Assembly (NCBI GenBank): GCA_905233825.1
Contig: CAJOFE010000001.1
Coordinates: 62,001-126,000 of the forward strand
Reading direction: 5' to 3'
Length of the DNA stretch: 64,000 bases
Source: an uncultured Prevotella sp.
GTDB taxonomy: Bacteria > Bacteroidota > Bacteroidia > Bacteroidales > Bacteroidaceae
How positions within the stretch are numbered: position 1 is the stretch's first letter; each line of letters opens with the position of its first letter. The notes under the pieces were generated by a model, which saw nothing but the letters and a program-made list of their open reading frames with translations, made no database searches and was not told where the DNA came from. Position numbers and translations under genes: made by a program. This document shows, piece by piece, positions 1-7,418 of this stretch.

Positions 1-83
1 ACCTGCGTTAAAGTGGAGTTCGTACCGCAGCCAGCCATCATTGCAGCTGCTGCAAGGCTAAGAAAGAATGTCTTCTTTTTCAT
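1..83 (-). CDS. Lipoprotein, N-terminal fragment
   Basis: Only the first 27 or so codons are in the window; the gene continues beyond position 1. The peptide starts MKKKTFFLSLAAAAMMAGCG, a typical lipoprotein signal peptide with a lysine-rich start, a hydrophobic core and a lipobox ending at Cys19. It is therefore probably exported and lipid-anchored. The start ATG lies 34 bases downstream of a good TAnnTTTG box on the same strand. Nothing of the mature domain is visible, so no function can be proposed. Confidence 0.7.
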   Translation of the reverse strand, partial: MKKKTFFLSLAAAAMMAGCGTNSTLTQ

Positions 84-116
84 CGTTTTTGTATTTTAGT
101 GAGTAATAATCTGGTG

Positions 117-124
117 CAAAAGTA
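117..124 (-). promoter_or_regulatory. -7 box TACTTTTG
   Basis: The reverse strand reads TACTTTTG, a perfect TAnnTTTG Bacteroidetes sigma-ABfr -7 element followed by C. It lies 34 bases upstream of the lipoprotein ATG. Confidence 0.65.
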
Positions 125-187
125 GTAATTTTTATTGAATTAGAAGCATTTTCTTCTGAAAAATTTGGTTAGATGGAAAAAAAGCAG

Positions 188-195
188 TAATTTTG
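188..195 (+). promoter_or_regulatory. -7 box TAATTTTG for tRNA-Glu/rpsT
   Basis: TAATTTTG followed by C matches TAnnTTTG and lies 47 bases before the tRNA. No further match and no obvious terminator is seen between the tRNA and rpsT, so this promoter probably serves both. Confidence 0.65.
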
Positions 196-242
196 CACCC
201 GCTTTTGACAAAAACATAAATTGTCGAGTGGTTAATAGCAGG

Positions 243-314
243 GGTCCCTTCGTCTATCGGTTAGGACGAGAGATTTTCATTCTCTAAAGAGGAGTTCGAC
301 TCTCCTAGGGACTA
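243..314 (+). tRNA. tRNA-Glu (TTC)
   Basis: A full cloverleaf can be drawn. The acceptor arms are GGTCCCT and AGGGACT, with one terminal G-T wobble. The D arm is GTCT/GGAC and the anticodon stem AGAGA/TCTCT encloses loop TTTTCAT with anticodon TTC. The T arm is AGGAG/CTCCT with loop TTCGACT, and the discriminator base is A. CCA is not encoded. The anticodon reads GAA/GAG, glutamate. gltX, the charging enzyme, is elsewhere in this window. Confidence 0.95.
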
Positions 315-330
315 CAAGAAAAATAAATCT

Positions 331-437
331 GTCATCTGCGCAGTGATGCGCTGCCGGCCTGAAAGGTCGGGACGCGGTGGCAGAAGGTTCTTGAAGATTG
401 CACATCGGAAGGACCTGCCCGGGGCAGTCGTAGCGAC
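331..437 (+). promoter_or_regulatory. Structured leader upstream of rpsT
   Basis: This GC-rich block sits in AT-rich surroundings between tRNA-Glu and rpsT and folds into successive hairpins. CTGCC (351-355) pairs with GGCAG (379-383) and encloses GGCCT/AGGTC with a GAA loop. AGGTTCTT (385-392) pairs with AAGGACCT (409-416) and encloses GAT/ATC. CTGCC (415-419) pairs with GGCAG (423-427). GTCG (427-430) pairs with CGAC (434-437). The third and fourth helices share bases 415-416, so they compete at the junction. An autoregulatory ribosomal-protein leader for S20 is the natural inference, because such leaders precede many r-protein genes; a processed small RNA is the alternative. I could not assign it to a named family. 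Confidence 0.55.
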
Positions 438-492
438 ATAAGACCCTTAAGCTTTAAGTACAATTTAAAAAATTAAAACATTAAAAAATTAA

Positions 493-747
493 ATGGCAAA
501 TCACAAATCATCGGTGAAGAGAATTCGCCAGGAGAAGAAAAGGGCATTGCACAATAAGTACTATGCCAAGACCATGCGTAACGCCGTTCGCAAGTTGCGC
601 GCAATGACTAACAAGGAAGAGGCTGCTGCTCTCTATCCGAAGGTACAGAAGATGCTGGACAAGCTGGCAAAGACCAACATCATCCATAAGAATAAGGCTG
701 CCAACCTGAAGTCGGGTCTGGCCATGCATATCAATAAGCTGGGCTAA
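493..747 (+). CDS. rpsT: 30S ribosomal protein S20
   Basis: An 84-residue basic protein beginning [21 protein letters not shown], the conserved N-terminus of bacterial S20, and full length for the family. S20 is a primary 16S rRNA-binding protein of the small subunit. It follows tRNA-Glu and the structured leader with no internal promoter visible, which suggests a tRNA-mRNA co-transcript processed to release the tRNA. A strong intrinsic terminator follows 25 bases after the stop codon, so gyrB is transcribed separately. Confidence 0.97.
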   Translation: MANHKSSVKRIRQEKKRALHNKYYAKTMRNAVRKLRAMTNKEEAAALYPKVQKMLDKLAKTNIIHKNKAANLKSGLAMHINKLG

Positions 748-772
748 TTTCCAGCTATTCAATAGCCAATTG

Positions 773-813
773 CAACCGCGCAGGTATTTTTGCCAGCGCG
801 GTTGTATTTTTTT
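773..813 (+). terminator. Intrinsic terminator of rpsT
   Basis: CAACCGCGC (773-781) pairs with GCGCGGTTG (796-804), and a run of T with one A follows. This is a canonical rho-independent terminator. Confidence 0.85.
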
Positions 814-858
814 GGAATTTTTTAGCAACGTTTCTTCGTTTAAATGCTATTTTTTTTG

Positions 859-866
859 TAATTTTG
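859..866 (+). promoter_or_regulatory. -7 box TAATTTTG for gyrB
   Basis: Perfect TAnnTTTG followed by C, 47 bases upstream of the gyrB ATG and downstream of the rpsT terminator. Confidence 0.7.
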
Positions 867-913
867 CACCCTAAATAAGTAAATAGTAAATCTGTAAATC
901 GTAAATAGTATAG

Positions 914-2887
914 ATGACTGACGAACAGGTAAGAAACGAGAACTATTCCGCGAGTAATATTCAGGTGCTCGAGGGTTTGGAGGCCGTACGTAAGCGTCCG
1001 GCCATGTATATTGGCGACATCAGCGAAAAGGGTCTGCATCATCTGGTGAATGAGACCGTCGATAACTCTATCGACGAGGCAATGGCGGGCTTCTGTACCC
1101 ACATTGAGGTGACCATCAACGAAGACAACAGTATTACTGTGCAGGACAACGGGCGTGGTATTCCCGTGGATGAGCACGAGAAGATGCACAAGAGTGCCTT
1201 AGAGGTGGTAATGACTGTGCTGCATGCCGGTGGTAAGTTCGACAAGGGCAGCTACAAGGTCTCTGGCGGTTTGCACGGCGTGGGCGTGAGTTGCGTGAAT
1301 GCACTCTCCACCCATATGATGTCACAGGTATTCCGCAACGGACATGTCTATCAGCAGGAATACGAGAAGGGAAAACCGCTCTACGACGTGAAGATTGTGG
1401 GTGACACCGACAAGACTGGTACTCGCCAGCAGTTCTGGCCTGACAAGACCATTTTTACTACTACGGAGTATAAATACGACATCATTGCCCGTCGTATGCG
1501 TGAGCTGGCTTATCTGAATGCCGGCATCACCATCACCCTCACCGACTTGCGTCCTGACGAGGATGGCAAGCTGAGGGAGCCCGAGGTGTTCCACGCCAAG
1601 GACGGACTGAAGGAGTTTGTGCGCTATGTGGACCGCCACCGTACGCACCTTGTTGATGATGTGATTTACCTGAAGACGGAGAAGCAGGGTATTCCTATCG
1701 AGGTGGCCGTGATGTACAATACCGATTATTCGGAAAACATCCATTCCTATGTAAATAATATCAACACCATCGAGGGTGGTACCCATCTGGCTGGTTTTCG
1801 TGCAGCTCTCACGCGTACCTTGAAGAAATATGCCGACAACGATCCACAGATTTCCAAGCAGATTGAGAAGGCGAAAATTGAGATTGCGCCCGAAGACTTC
1901 CGCGAAGGTCTTACAGCAGTGATCAGCATCAAGGTGGCCGAGCCCCAGTTCGAGGGACAGACGAAGACGAAGTTGGGCAACTCGGAGGTTGCAGGTGCCG
2001 TACAGCAGGCTGTGGGTGAGGCCTTGGCCAACTATCTCGAGGAGCATCCGAAGGAGGCGAAGATGATTTGCGACAAGGTGGTGCTGGCCGCTACGGCACG
2101 TATTGCTGCCCGCAAGGCTCGCGAGAGTGTACAGCGCAAGAATCCCATGAGTGGCGGTGGACTGCCTGGCAAACTGGCCGACTGCTCGAACAAAGACCCC
2201 AAGACCTGCGAGATATTCCTCGTGGAGGGCGACTCGGCAGGCGGTAGTGCCAAGCAGGGTCGCGACCGTCATTTCCAGGCCATCCTGCCCTTACGTGGTA
2301 AGATACTGAATGTGGAGAAGGTGCAGTGGCACCGTGTGTTCGAGGCCGAGTCGGTGATGAACATCATTCAGTCGATAGGTGTGCGTTTCGGAGTAGATGG
2401 CGAGGGTGACCGCGAGGCTAATATCGACAAGTTGCGCTACGACAAGATTATTATTATGACCGATGCCGATGTCGATGGCTCGCACATCGACACGCTCATC
2501 ATGACGCTGTTCTATCGTTTCATGCCTCAGGTCATTCAGGGTGGCCATCTCTACATTGCCACCCCCCCATTATATAAATGTACGTATAAGAAGGTAAGCG
2601 AATACTGCTATACCGAGCAGCAACGTCAGGCCTTTATCGATAAGTATGTGGCTGGTGACGAGAATTCTACTGCCTTGCACACGCAGCGCTATAAAGGTCT
2701 GGGCGAGATGAACCCCGAGCAGTTGTGGGAAACGACCATGAATCCAGAGAACCGTTTGCTGAAGCAGGTGTCGATAGAAAATGCCGCTGAGGCTGACGAG
2801 ATATTCTCAATGCTGATGGGCGATGACGTAGAGCCACGTCGTGAATTCATAGAACGCAACGCCACTTACGCCAACATCGACGCATAA
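914..2887 (+). CDS. gyrB: DNA gyrase subunit B
   Basis: 657 residues, the usual length for Bacteroidales GyrB, which lacks the proteobacterial insertion. It is the ATPase subunit of gyrase, which introduces negative supercoils. The GHKL ATPase domain is at about 20-220 (KRPAMYIGD; NETVDNSIDEA; DNGRGIPV; GGLHGVGVSCVNALS). The transducer follows, then the TOPRIM domain with EGDSAGG near 438 and the metal-binding MTDADVDGSHI near 515. The C-terminal GyrB domain contains QRYKGLGEMNPEQLWETTM. The sequence pattern fits GyrB rather than ParE. It is transcribed alone from its own promoter and ends at a bidirectional terminator facing an AraC-type gene. Confidence 0.97.
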   Translation: MTDEQVRNENYSASNIQVLEGLEAVRKRPAMYIGDISEKGLHHLVNETVDNSIDEAMAGFCTHIEVTINEDNSITVQDNGRGIPVDEHEKMHKSALEVVMTVLHAGGKFDKGSYKVSGGLHGVGVSCVNALSTHMMSQVFRNGHVYQQEYEKGKPLYDVKIVGDTDKTGTRQQFWPDKTIFTTTEYKYDIIARRMRELAYLNAGITITLTDLRPDEDGKLREPEVFHAKDGLKEFVRYVDRHRTHLVDDVIYLKTEKQGIPIEVAVMYNTDYSENIHSYVNNINTIEGGTHLAGFRAALTRTLKKYADNDPQISKQIEKAKIEIAPEDFREGLTAVISIKVAEPQFEGQTKTKLGNSEVAGAVQQAVGEALANYLEEHPKEAKMICDKVVLAATARIAARKARESVQRKNPMSGGGLPGKLADCSNKDPKTCEIFLVEGDSAGGSAKQGRDRHFQAILPLRGKILNVEKVQWHRVFEAESVMNIIQSIGVRFGVDGEGDREANIDKLRYDKIIIMTDADVDGSHIDTLIMTLFYRFMPQVIQGGHLYIATPPLYKCTYKKVSEYCYTEQQRQAFIDKYVAGDENSTALHTQRYKGLGEMNPEQLWETTMNPENRLLKQVSIENAAEADEIFSMLMGDDVEPRREFIERNATYANIDA

Positions 2888-2895
2888 AGACGCAT

Positions 2896-2936
2896 AAAAA
2901 GAACGTGTAGCAGATTCGCTACACGTTCTTTTTATA
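2896..2936. terminator. Bidirectional terminator, gyrB / AraC gene
   Basis: A near-perfect 16 bp stem (AAAAAGAACGTGTAGC with GCTACACGTTCTTTTT) and a 6-base loop lies between convergent genes. The A-run and T-run at its feet provide a T tract on both strands. Confidence 0.85.
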
Positions 2937-2941
2937 TTATT

Positions 2942-3838
2942 TCAGGCCTTTTTCTTGTTATAGCGGTACTCGCTAGGCGACACTCCTATATGCTTGCGCA
3001 CGTAAGAACCGAAGTGGCTCATGTTGGAGAAACCCATGCGGGCAGAAATCTCCTTGATGCTCAGGTCTGTACTCTTTAGGTAGAAGCGTATTTCTTCAAC
3101 GGTGTATTGCGCCACCCATTCCGATGCTGTCTTGTTAGAGTATTTCAGACAAAGCATGGTGAGATACTTGGGAGTGATGGCCAACTGGCTGGCATAAATG
3201 GTAATGGGTTGGCGCTTGACGGGACTGTTGGAGATAAGGCTGAGGAAACGGTTGAACAGCACCTTGCCCTGCGACAGCTTCTGCTCGTGCCCCCTGCTAT
3301 TGGACCTCTCGAGAATGAAACAAAGCTCTAATAGCAAAGCTCGTAAGAGGGCAAGCATGATTTCATGGGGAGGCGAGGGATTACTGCGCTTCAGCTTCGA
3401 CCTGATAAGGGTGAAATAGAACTTCATATCCTCCTGACAGGCATCGGGCATATCGATGATGTTGAGCTGATCAACATAGATGGAGTTGTGCCAAAGATCA
3501 ACCTTATCGCGCAGGAGGCCACGTATGAGGTGATCGCCAATGCATACAACCTTACATTCGAAATTGTCGCTACGCTCTCCACCACTTACCCGCATGTTAG
3601 GCGGACAGATGAGGACATTGCCTGCTGTCATTTCAATAACTCTGCCATTGGCCGTCAGTTTTTGCCAACCTGAGCAGCATACTGCAATCAGGAAAGTCAT
3701 AGGTCTAAGCGGATACAAAGGCGAAACGTCTTTCACCCTATCGAATACCAACACATCCCCGTCATTGAAATCGACGATGATGTTTCCTAGCTCGATGTAT
3801 CGCATTTGGTCTTTTTTAGTTAAGTAGGCCATAAGCAT
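2942..3838 (-). CDS. AraC-family transcriptional regulator
   Basis: 298 residues. The N-terminal half (about 10-170) resembles a cupin-like sensor with a PPNMRVSG segment. The C-terminal 100 residues form the double helix-turn-helix of AraC/XylS regulators, including LSIKEISARMGFSNMSHF and a GVSPSEYR end. A DNA-binding regulator is certain, but its effector is not visible. The first ATG (3838) and a second at codon 3 are both possible. The upstream region holds an inverted repeat at 3905-3922 that could be its operator. It is convergent with gyrB and divergent from nothing obvious; its target may be the adjacent ptb-buk genes, but that is only a guess from position. Confidence 0.88.
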   Translation of the reverse strand: MLMAYLTKKDQMRYIELGNIIVDFNDGDVLVFDRVKDVSPLYPLRPMTFLIAVCCSGWQKLTANGRVIEMTAGNVLICPPNMRVSGGERSDNFECKVVCIGDHLIRGLLRDKVDLWHNSIYVDQLNIIDMPDACQEDMKFYFTLIRSKLKRSNPSPPHEIMLALLRALLLELCFILERSNSRGHEQKLSQGKVLFNRFLSLISNSPVKRQPITIYASQLAITPKYLTMLCLKYSNKTASEWVAQYTVEEIRFYLKSTDLSIKEISARMGFSNMSHFGSYVRKHIGVSPSEYRYNKKKA

Positions 3839-3904
3839 TTAAGTTTTGGTGTGCAAATATCACTATTTTTTTTCACATTCTGCTACTCAAGTAGTGATAA
3901 ATAT

Positions 3905-3922
3905 TGTTGATATTCATCAACA
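3905..3922. promoter_or_regulatory. Inverted repeat, possible operator
   Basis: TGTTGAT-ATTC-ATCAACA is a perfect 7 bp dyad, 67 bases upstream of the AraC-family start codon. It could be an operator. A chance hairpin in AT-rich DNA cannot be excluded. Confidence 0.35.
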
Positions 3923-3960
3923 TTTCCGATTTTAGCTAAACATTGTGTATTTTTGAACAC

Positions 3961-3978
3961 TTTCGCCCGCTGGCGAAA
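3961..3978 (-). terminator. Possible terminator of ptb-buk
   Basis: TTTCGCC-CGCT-GGCGAAA is a perfect 7 bp stem, 28 bases past the buk stop codon. The T tract on the reverse strand is weak, so this is tentative. Confidence 0.35.
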
Positions 3979-4006
3979 TAGTGAATGGATGCAGTTATTG
4001 CATAGT

Positions 4007-5077
4007 TTAGTCGTATTCGGCCACTCCAAGCTGTCCTCGCAGGACGGCTAAGGCGTTCAGAGCCAACGCTTCCATTTCGTCTTCTCCAGGGAAGCAATAG
4101 ACGGGTGCCACCCACTCTACGCGCTGACGCAAGCGGCTGATGACATATTCTGAACGGGCTAGTCCGCCTGTAAGCAGGATGGCATCGACCTTTCCACAGA
4201 GCACGGCACCCAGTCCTGCGATGTTCTTGGCAATGTGATAGATCATTGCGTTGAGGATGAGTTCAGCATGGGTATCGTTATATTCGCGGATGCGCATCTC
4301 TATTTCCTTCACATTGGCAGTACCCAGATGGGCATTCAGTCCTGCCTTGCCGGCAATGCGCTTCAGCAGTTGTTTTTCAGTATATTTCCCACTAAAACAC
4401 AGACGGATGAGGTCAGCGGCAGGCAGACTGCCGGCACGCTCAGGTGAGAAGGGACCTTCACCGTCGAGTGCATTGTTGGCATCGACAGCACGCCCGTGCT
4501 CGTGAGCCGCCACACTGATGCCTCCACCCAAATGGCAGATGATGAGGTTCAGGTCTTCGTAGTGCTTACCTATCTCCTTTGCAAATCGACGGGCGATGGC
4601 GCGCTGGTTCAAGGCGTGCCAGATGCAGATGCGGTTCATGAGGGGAGAGCCGCTGATACGGGCATAGTCGTTCAGTTCATCGACAACGCCTGGGTCGGCA
4701 ATGAACGAGCGACAACCAGGAATGCCTGAAGCGATGTCGTGGGCAATGAGACAGCCCAGATTGCAGGCATGATTGTGCATAGCGATGCCCGAATAGGTGT
4801 CGTCGAGCATCTTCTGGTTGATTTCATACACGCCACCTGCAATAGGTTTCACCAATCCTCCACGTCCGATGACGGCATCGAACTCCAATGGGACGCCTAC
4901 GCGCTTCAGCTCGTCGAGCACCAGTTGCTTACGGTAGTCGTGCTGTTCGATGACATCGTCGAACTGCGACAACTCCTCATTGGTATGCGAGATGCTGCGC
5001 AGTATCAATGGCTTTTCGTCCTCATAGACGGCCATCTTGGTCGAAGTGGAGCCTGGGTTAATGACGAGTATGAGCAT
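4007..5077 (-). CDS. buk: Butyrate kinase-type acyl kinase
   Basis: 356 residues, full length for butyrate kinase of the ASKHA/acetokinase family. It converts an acyl phosphate and ADP to the free acid and ATP. The N-terminal phosphate loop is VINPGSTSTKMAVYEDE. The family signatures GRGGLVKPIAGGVYEIN, SFIADPGVVDEL, CHLGGGISVAAHEHGRAVD and LTGGLARSEY are present. It lies 9 bases downstream of ptb, so the two form the usual ptb-buk unit. Known relatives act on butyryl, isobutyryl or isovaleryl phosphate. As Bacteroidales rarely make butyrate as a main product, branched-chain acid metabolism is a reasonable inference. Confidence 0.93.
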   Translation of the reverse strand: MLILVINPGSTSTKMAVYEDEKPLILRSISHTNEELSQFDDVIEQHDYRKQLVLDELKRVGVPLEFDAVIGRGGLVKPIAGGVYEINQKMLDDTYSGIAMHNHACNLGCLIAHDIASGIPGCRSFIADPGVVDELNDYARISGSPLMNRICIWHALNQRAIARRFAKEIGKHYEDLNLIICHLGGGISVAAHEHGRAVDANNALDGEGPFSPERAGSLPAADLIRLCFSGKYTEKQLLKRIAGKAGLNAHLGTANVKEIEMRIREYNDTHAELILNAMIYHIAKNIAGLGAVLCGKVDAILLTGGLARSEYVISRLRQRVEWVAPVYCFPGEDEMEALALNALAVLRGQLGVAEYD

Positions 5078-5086
5078 AGGCTTGGA

Positions 5087-5971
5087 TTAGATGCACGCTA
5101 ATGCGAGGCTGAAGAATTTCGATTCCAATGCGTCAGCACGTGAGGTAAGCACCACAGGCACCTGTGGGCCTGCGAGGACAGCAGCTGTGCGAGCATGACT
5201 GAAAAGGGTGATGGTCTTATAAAAGACGTTGCCTGCCTGAATGTCAGGGAAGATGAGGCCGTCGGCCTGTCCCTCTAATGGCGAGGTGAGTCCTTTCTTG
5301 TGCAGGGCTGCAGCTGAGAGCGATGTCTTCAGGTCGAGAGGACCATCGACGATGCAACGTCCATAGTCGCCGGCCTGCGTACGAGCTATCAGCTCCTGAT
5401 ACTCTACTGTGAAGGGGAAATGTTTCTCGTTAACTTTCTCCGAGCAGTTGATGAGGGCGATACGGGGCTCTTCAACACCCATAGAACGGCAGAGGTTCAG
5501 CAGATAATGCAACTGCTGTTCGCGCTGTTCCTTCGTGGGATAGGGAATGACGGCTACATCGGTCATGAACAGCAACTTATTGTATTCAGGCACTTCGGCA
5601 CAGGTGAGGTGGGTGAGTACACGTCCTTTCTCCAGAATACCTTTTTCCTTATTCAGCACGGCACGAAGCAGGTTATCAGTATTCAGCAGGCCCTTCATCA
5701 GCACGTCGGCCTTACCGTCTTTGACCAATGCTACGGCCTTTGCTGCAGCATCGTCATCGTCAGTAGCTTCCATGCGAGGTACACTAGGCAGGGCATCGCC
5801 CAGCTTCTGTGGCTCACCCACAAGGACGGGCTCAATAAAGCCTTCGTCGATGGCTTTCTGCACAGCACCCTGTGTCGATTCGTCGTAGGGACATACCACA
5901 GCCACACGTCGTTTCTCCGTGCGTTCACCAAGGTGAGATATCAGTTCTTCAAAGTTTTGTATCGTTTTCAT
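5087..5971 (-). CDS. ptb: Phosphate butyryltransferase-type enzyme
   Basis: 294 residues of the phosphate acetyl/butyryltransferase family. It exchanges CoA for phosphate on an acyl-CoA, giving the acyl phosphate used by the kinase downstream. Recognisable segments are RVAVVCPYDEST, KDGKADVLMKGLLNTDNLLRAVL, VDGPLDLKTSLS and LEGQADGLIFPDIQAGNVFYK. It is first in the two-gene unit. Upstream lies the 6.0 kb array of 22 bp units rather than a textbook promoter. The best -7 match is an imperfect TAACTTAG, so the promoter is uncertain. Confidence 0.93.
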   Translation of the reverse strand: MKTIQNFEELISHLGERTEKRRVAVVCPYDESTQGAVQKAIDEGFIEPVLVGEPQKLGDALPSVPRMEATDDDDAAAKAVALVKDGKADVLMKGLLNTDNLLRAVLNKEKGILEKGRVLTHLTCAEVPEYNKLLFMTDVAVIPYPTKEQREQQLHYLLNLCRSMGVEEPRIALINCSEKVNEKHFPFTVEYQELIARTQAGDYGRCIVDGPLDLKTSLSAAALHKKGLTSPLEGQADGLIFPDIQAGNVFYKTITLFSHARTAAVLAGPQVPVVLTSRADALESKFFSLALACI

Positions 5972-6012
5972 AACCGTTTGATATATACTAAGTTATCTTT
6001 TACTGAAAACAA

Positions 6013-6095
6013 GTGCCGTTTCTGGGGTCTGGAAGTGCCGTTTCTAAGGCTTGGAAATGCCGTTTCCGAGGCCTGGAAATGCCATTTGTTTTTGG
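6013..6095. repeat. 22 bp mini-dyad array, family A
   Basis: Three full 22 bp units start at 6013, 6035 and 6057, and a partial fourth at 6079. The cores are TTTCTGGGGTCTGGAA, TTTCTAAGGCTTGGAAA and TTTCCGAGGCCTGGAAA. In each, the T-rich left arm can pair with the A-rich right arm; unit 2 gives a 7 bp stem with one G-T. The block opens with AAAACAAGTGCC and closes with GCCATTTGTTTTT, an imperfect inverted pair ending in a T run. It lies at the 3' end of the GNAT-like gene, before ptb. Confidence 0.8.
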
Positions 6096-6103
6096 TAGAG
6101 CAT

Positions 6104-7267
6104 CTACAATGCTTTCTTGTAGCATCTACGGCGCTTGTGTTGCTCGTGCTCCAAGTAGGTCCATTGACTCTGCACCTTGCCGTTGGTTTCCATCTCCACG
6201 TGCGTCTCTCCCCACAAGAATCCGTGCTTCTGATAGATGGGGATGAGGTCGTAGAACAACAGGGCGTTGGCTCCTTTTGCCCTATATTCAGGCAGTACGC
6301 CAATGAGCAGGCAATCGACAATGTCGGTCTTGTGGAACTTCAGGGCTCGGATGATGTGCCACCAGCCAAAGGGGAACAGGCGACCGTTGCGGCATTTCTG
6401 AAGGGCACGCGTCAGCGAAGGCAGGGTGATGCCCACACCCACCACGGGGTGGTCCTCAAGCGAGTGGTCCTCAATGAGGGTAATCATGTTCAGGTCGAGC
6501 ATCTTGAAGTACATCTTGATATATTGGTCTATCTGCTTCTGCGACATTTCGGAATAGCCGTAGAGGTGGCCGAAGGTCTTGTTGATGACGTCGAAGACTT
6601 TCTGTCCGTACTGCTCAGGGCCGAAGATGTCCTGCTTGGCAATCTTCTTGATTTGCAGGTTGTAGCGCTTCATAATCATCTCCGAGACCTTCTTGAATTT
6701 CTCAGGCATTCCTTCCTTCGGCACGAAAAGCTTGTACTCCACGTAGTCGTTGTCCTTCTCATAACCCTCCATCTGTTTCATCAGCTCAGGGTAGTAGGGA
6801 TGGTTATATTCAGTAGCCATTGTGCCCAACTCCTCAAAGCCGTAAGTGAGCATGCCTTCAGGATCCATATCGGTGAATCCCAACGGGCCGATGATCTCCT
6901 TCATCTGATGGCGACGGCCAAAGTCCTCGACGGCGCCGAGCAAGGCACGCAGCACGTCGATGTCGTCAATCAGGTCTAACCATCCGAAGCGCACAGCTAG
7001 GCGTTGCCACTGTTCGTTGTATCTGCGATTGATAATAGCCGCCACACGACCAACAATCTTTCCTTCCTTCAGGGCCAGATAATACTCCACATCGCAGAAC
7101 TCGAAGGCAGCATTCGGTTCTTTGACAAAGGGACTCAACGTCGCTATCTCGTCCATATGCAGATTGGGGGCATCGTAGGGGTTGCCACGATACAGGTCAT
7201 AGTGCAGCTGAATGAAGTGCTCCAGGTCGCGCTTGTTCTCTACTTTCTTGATTTCAATAGTAGCCAT
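6104..7267 (-). CDS. GNAT-like conserved cytoplasmic protein
   Basis: 387 residues, beginning MATIEIKKVENKRDLEHFI. The architecture fits a two-lobed GNAT-like acyltransferase. The N-terminal part (about 1-110) has a GNAT-type strand-helix pattern (YYLALKEGKIVGRVAAIINRRYNE). The C-terminal part has LLIGVLPEYRAKGANALLFYDLIP, which resembles the acetyl-CoA-binding R/Q-x-x-G-x motif. The substrate is unknown. The 27 upstream in-frame residues were left out because a TACCTTTG box on the same strand (7296-7303) overlaps them and 7267 is the first ATG after it. The C-terminal tail is very basic (HEQHKRRRCYKKAL), and its coding DNA contains AGCATCTAC twice. Confidence 0.8.
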   Translation of the reverse strand: MATIEIKKVENKRDLEHFIQLHYDLYRGNPYDAPNLHMDEIATLSPFVKEPNAAFEFCDVEYYLALKEGKIVGRVAAIINRRYNEQWQRLAVRFGWLDLIDDIDVLRALLGAVEDFGRRHQMKEIIGPLGFTDMDPEGMLTYGFEELGTMATEYNHPYYPELMKQMEGYEKDNDYVEYKLFVPKEGMPEKFKKVSEMIMKRYNLQIKKIAKQDIFGPEQYGQKVFDVINKTFGHLYGYSEMSQKQIDQYIKMYFKMLDLNMITLIEDHSLEDHPVVGVGITLPSLTRALQKCRNGRLFPFGWWHIIRALKFHKTDIVDCLLIGVLPEYRAKGANALLFYDLIPIYQKHGFLWGETHVEMETNGKVQSQWTYLEHEQHKRRRCYKKAL

Positions 7268-7295
7268 AATCCTTATTTTTGAGCTTTTCAACGTA

Positions 7296-7303
7296 CAAAG
7301 GTA
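7296..7303 (-). promoter_or_regulatory. -7 box TACCTTTG for the GNAT-like gene
   Basis: The reverse strand reads TACCTTTG, a perfect match, 29 bases upstream of the chosen ATG at 7267. Confidence 0.65.
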
Positions 7304-7376
7304 AGTTTTTTTTAGCATAAAACGGCAAAAATTGACGATTTTTTGCAACTTTCCTTGTCAATTCAAGAAAAATCAT

Positions 7377-7384
7377 TAACTTTG
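7377..7384 (+). promoter_or_regulatory. -7 box TAACTTTG for the OmpA-family gene
   Basis: TAACTTTG followed by C, 35 bases upstream of the ATG at 7419. TTG at 7356-7358 could be the -33 element. Confidence 0.65.
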
Positions 7385-7418
7385 CACTCAGAATTCTATT
7401 TATTAACACTGTACAGTA

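Noticed and set aside
1322..2272. 316-codon minus-strand frame within gyrB
   Set aside because: Antisense to a highly conserved gene with intact motifs and no signals of its own.
6013..6095. CRISPR array
   Set aside because: Units are contiguous and diverge from one another; there are no unique spacers and no cas genes.
5420..6979. Long open frame (519 codons) on the plus strand
   Set aside because: It lies antisense to ptb and the GNAT-like gene, both with clear family motifs, and its own translation resembles no protein; it is a shadow frame.
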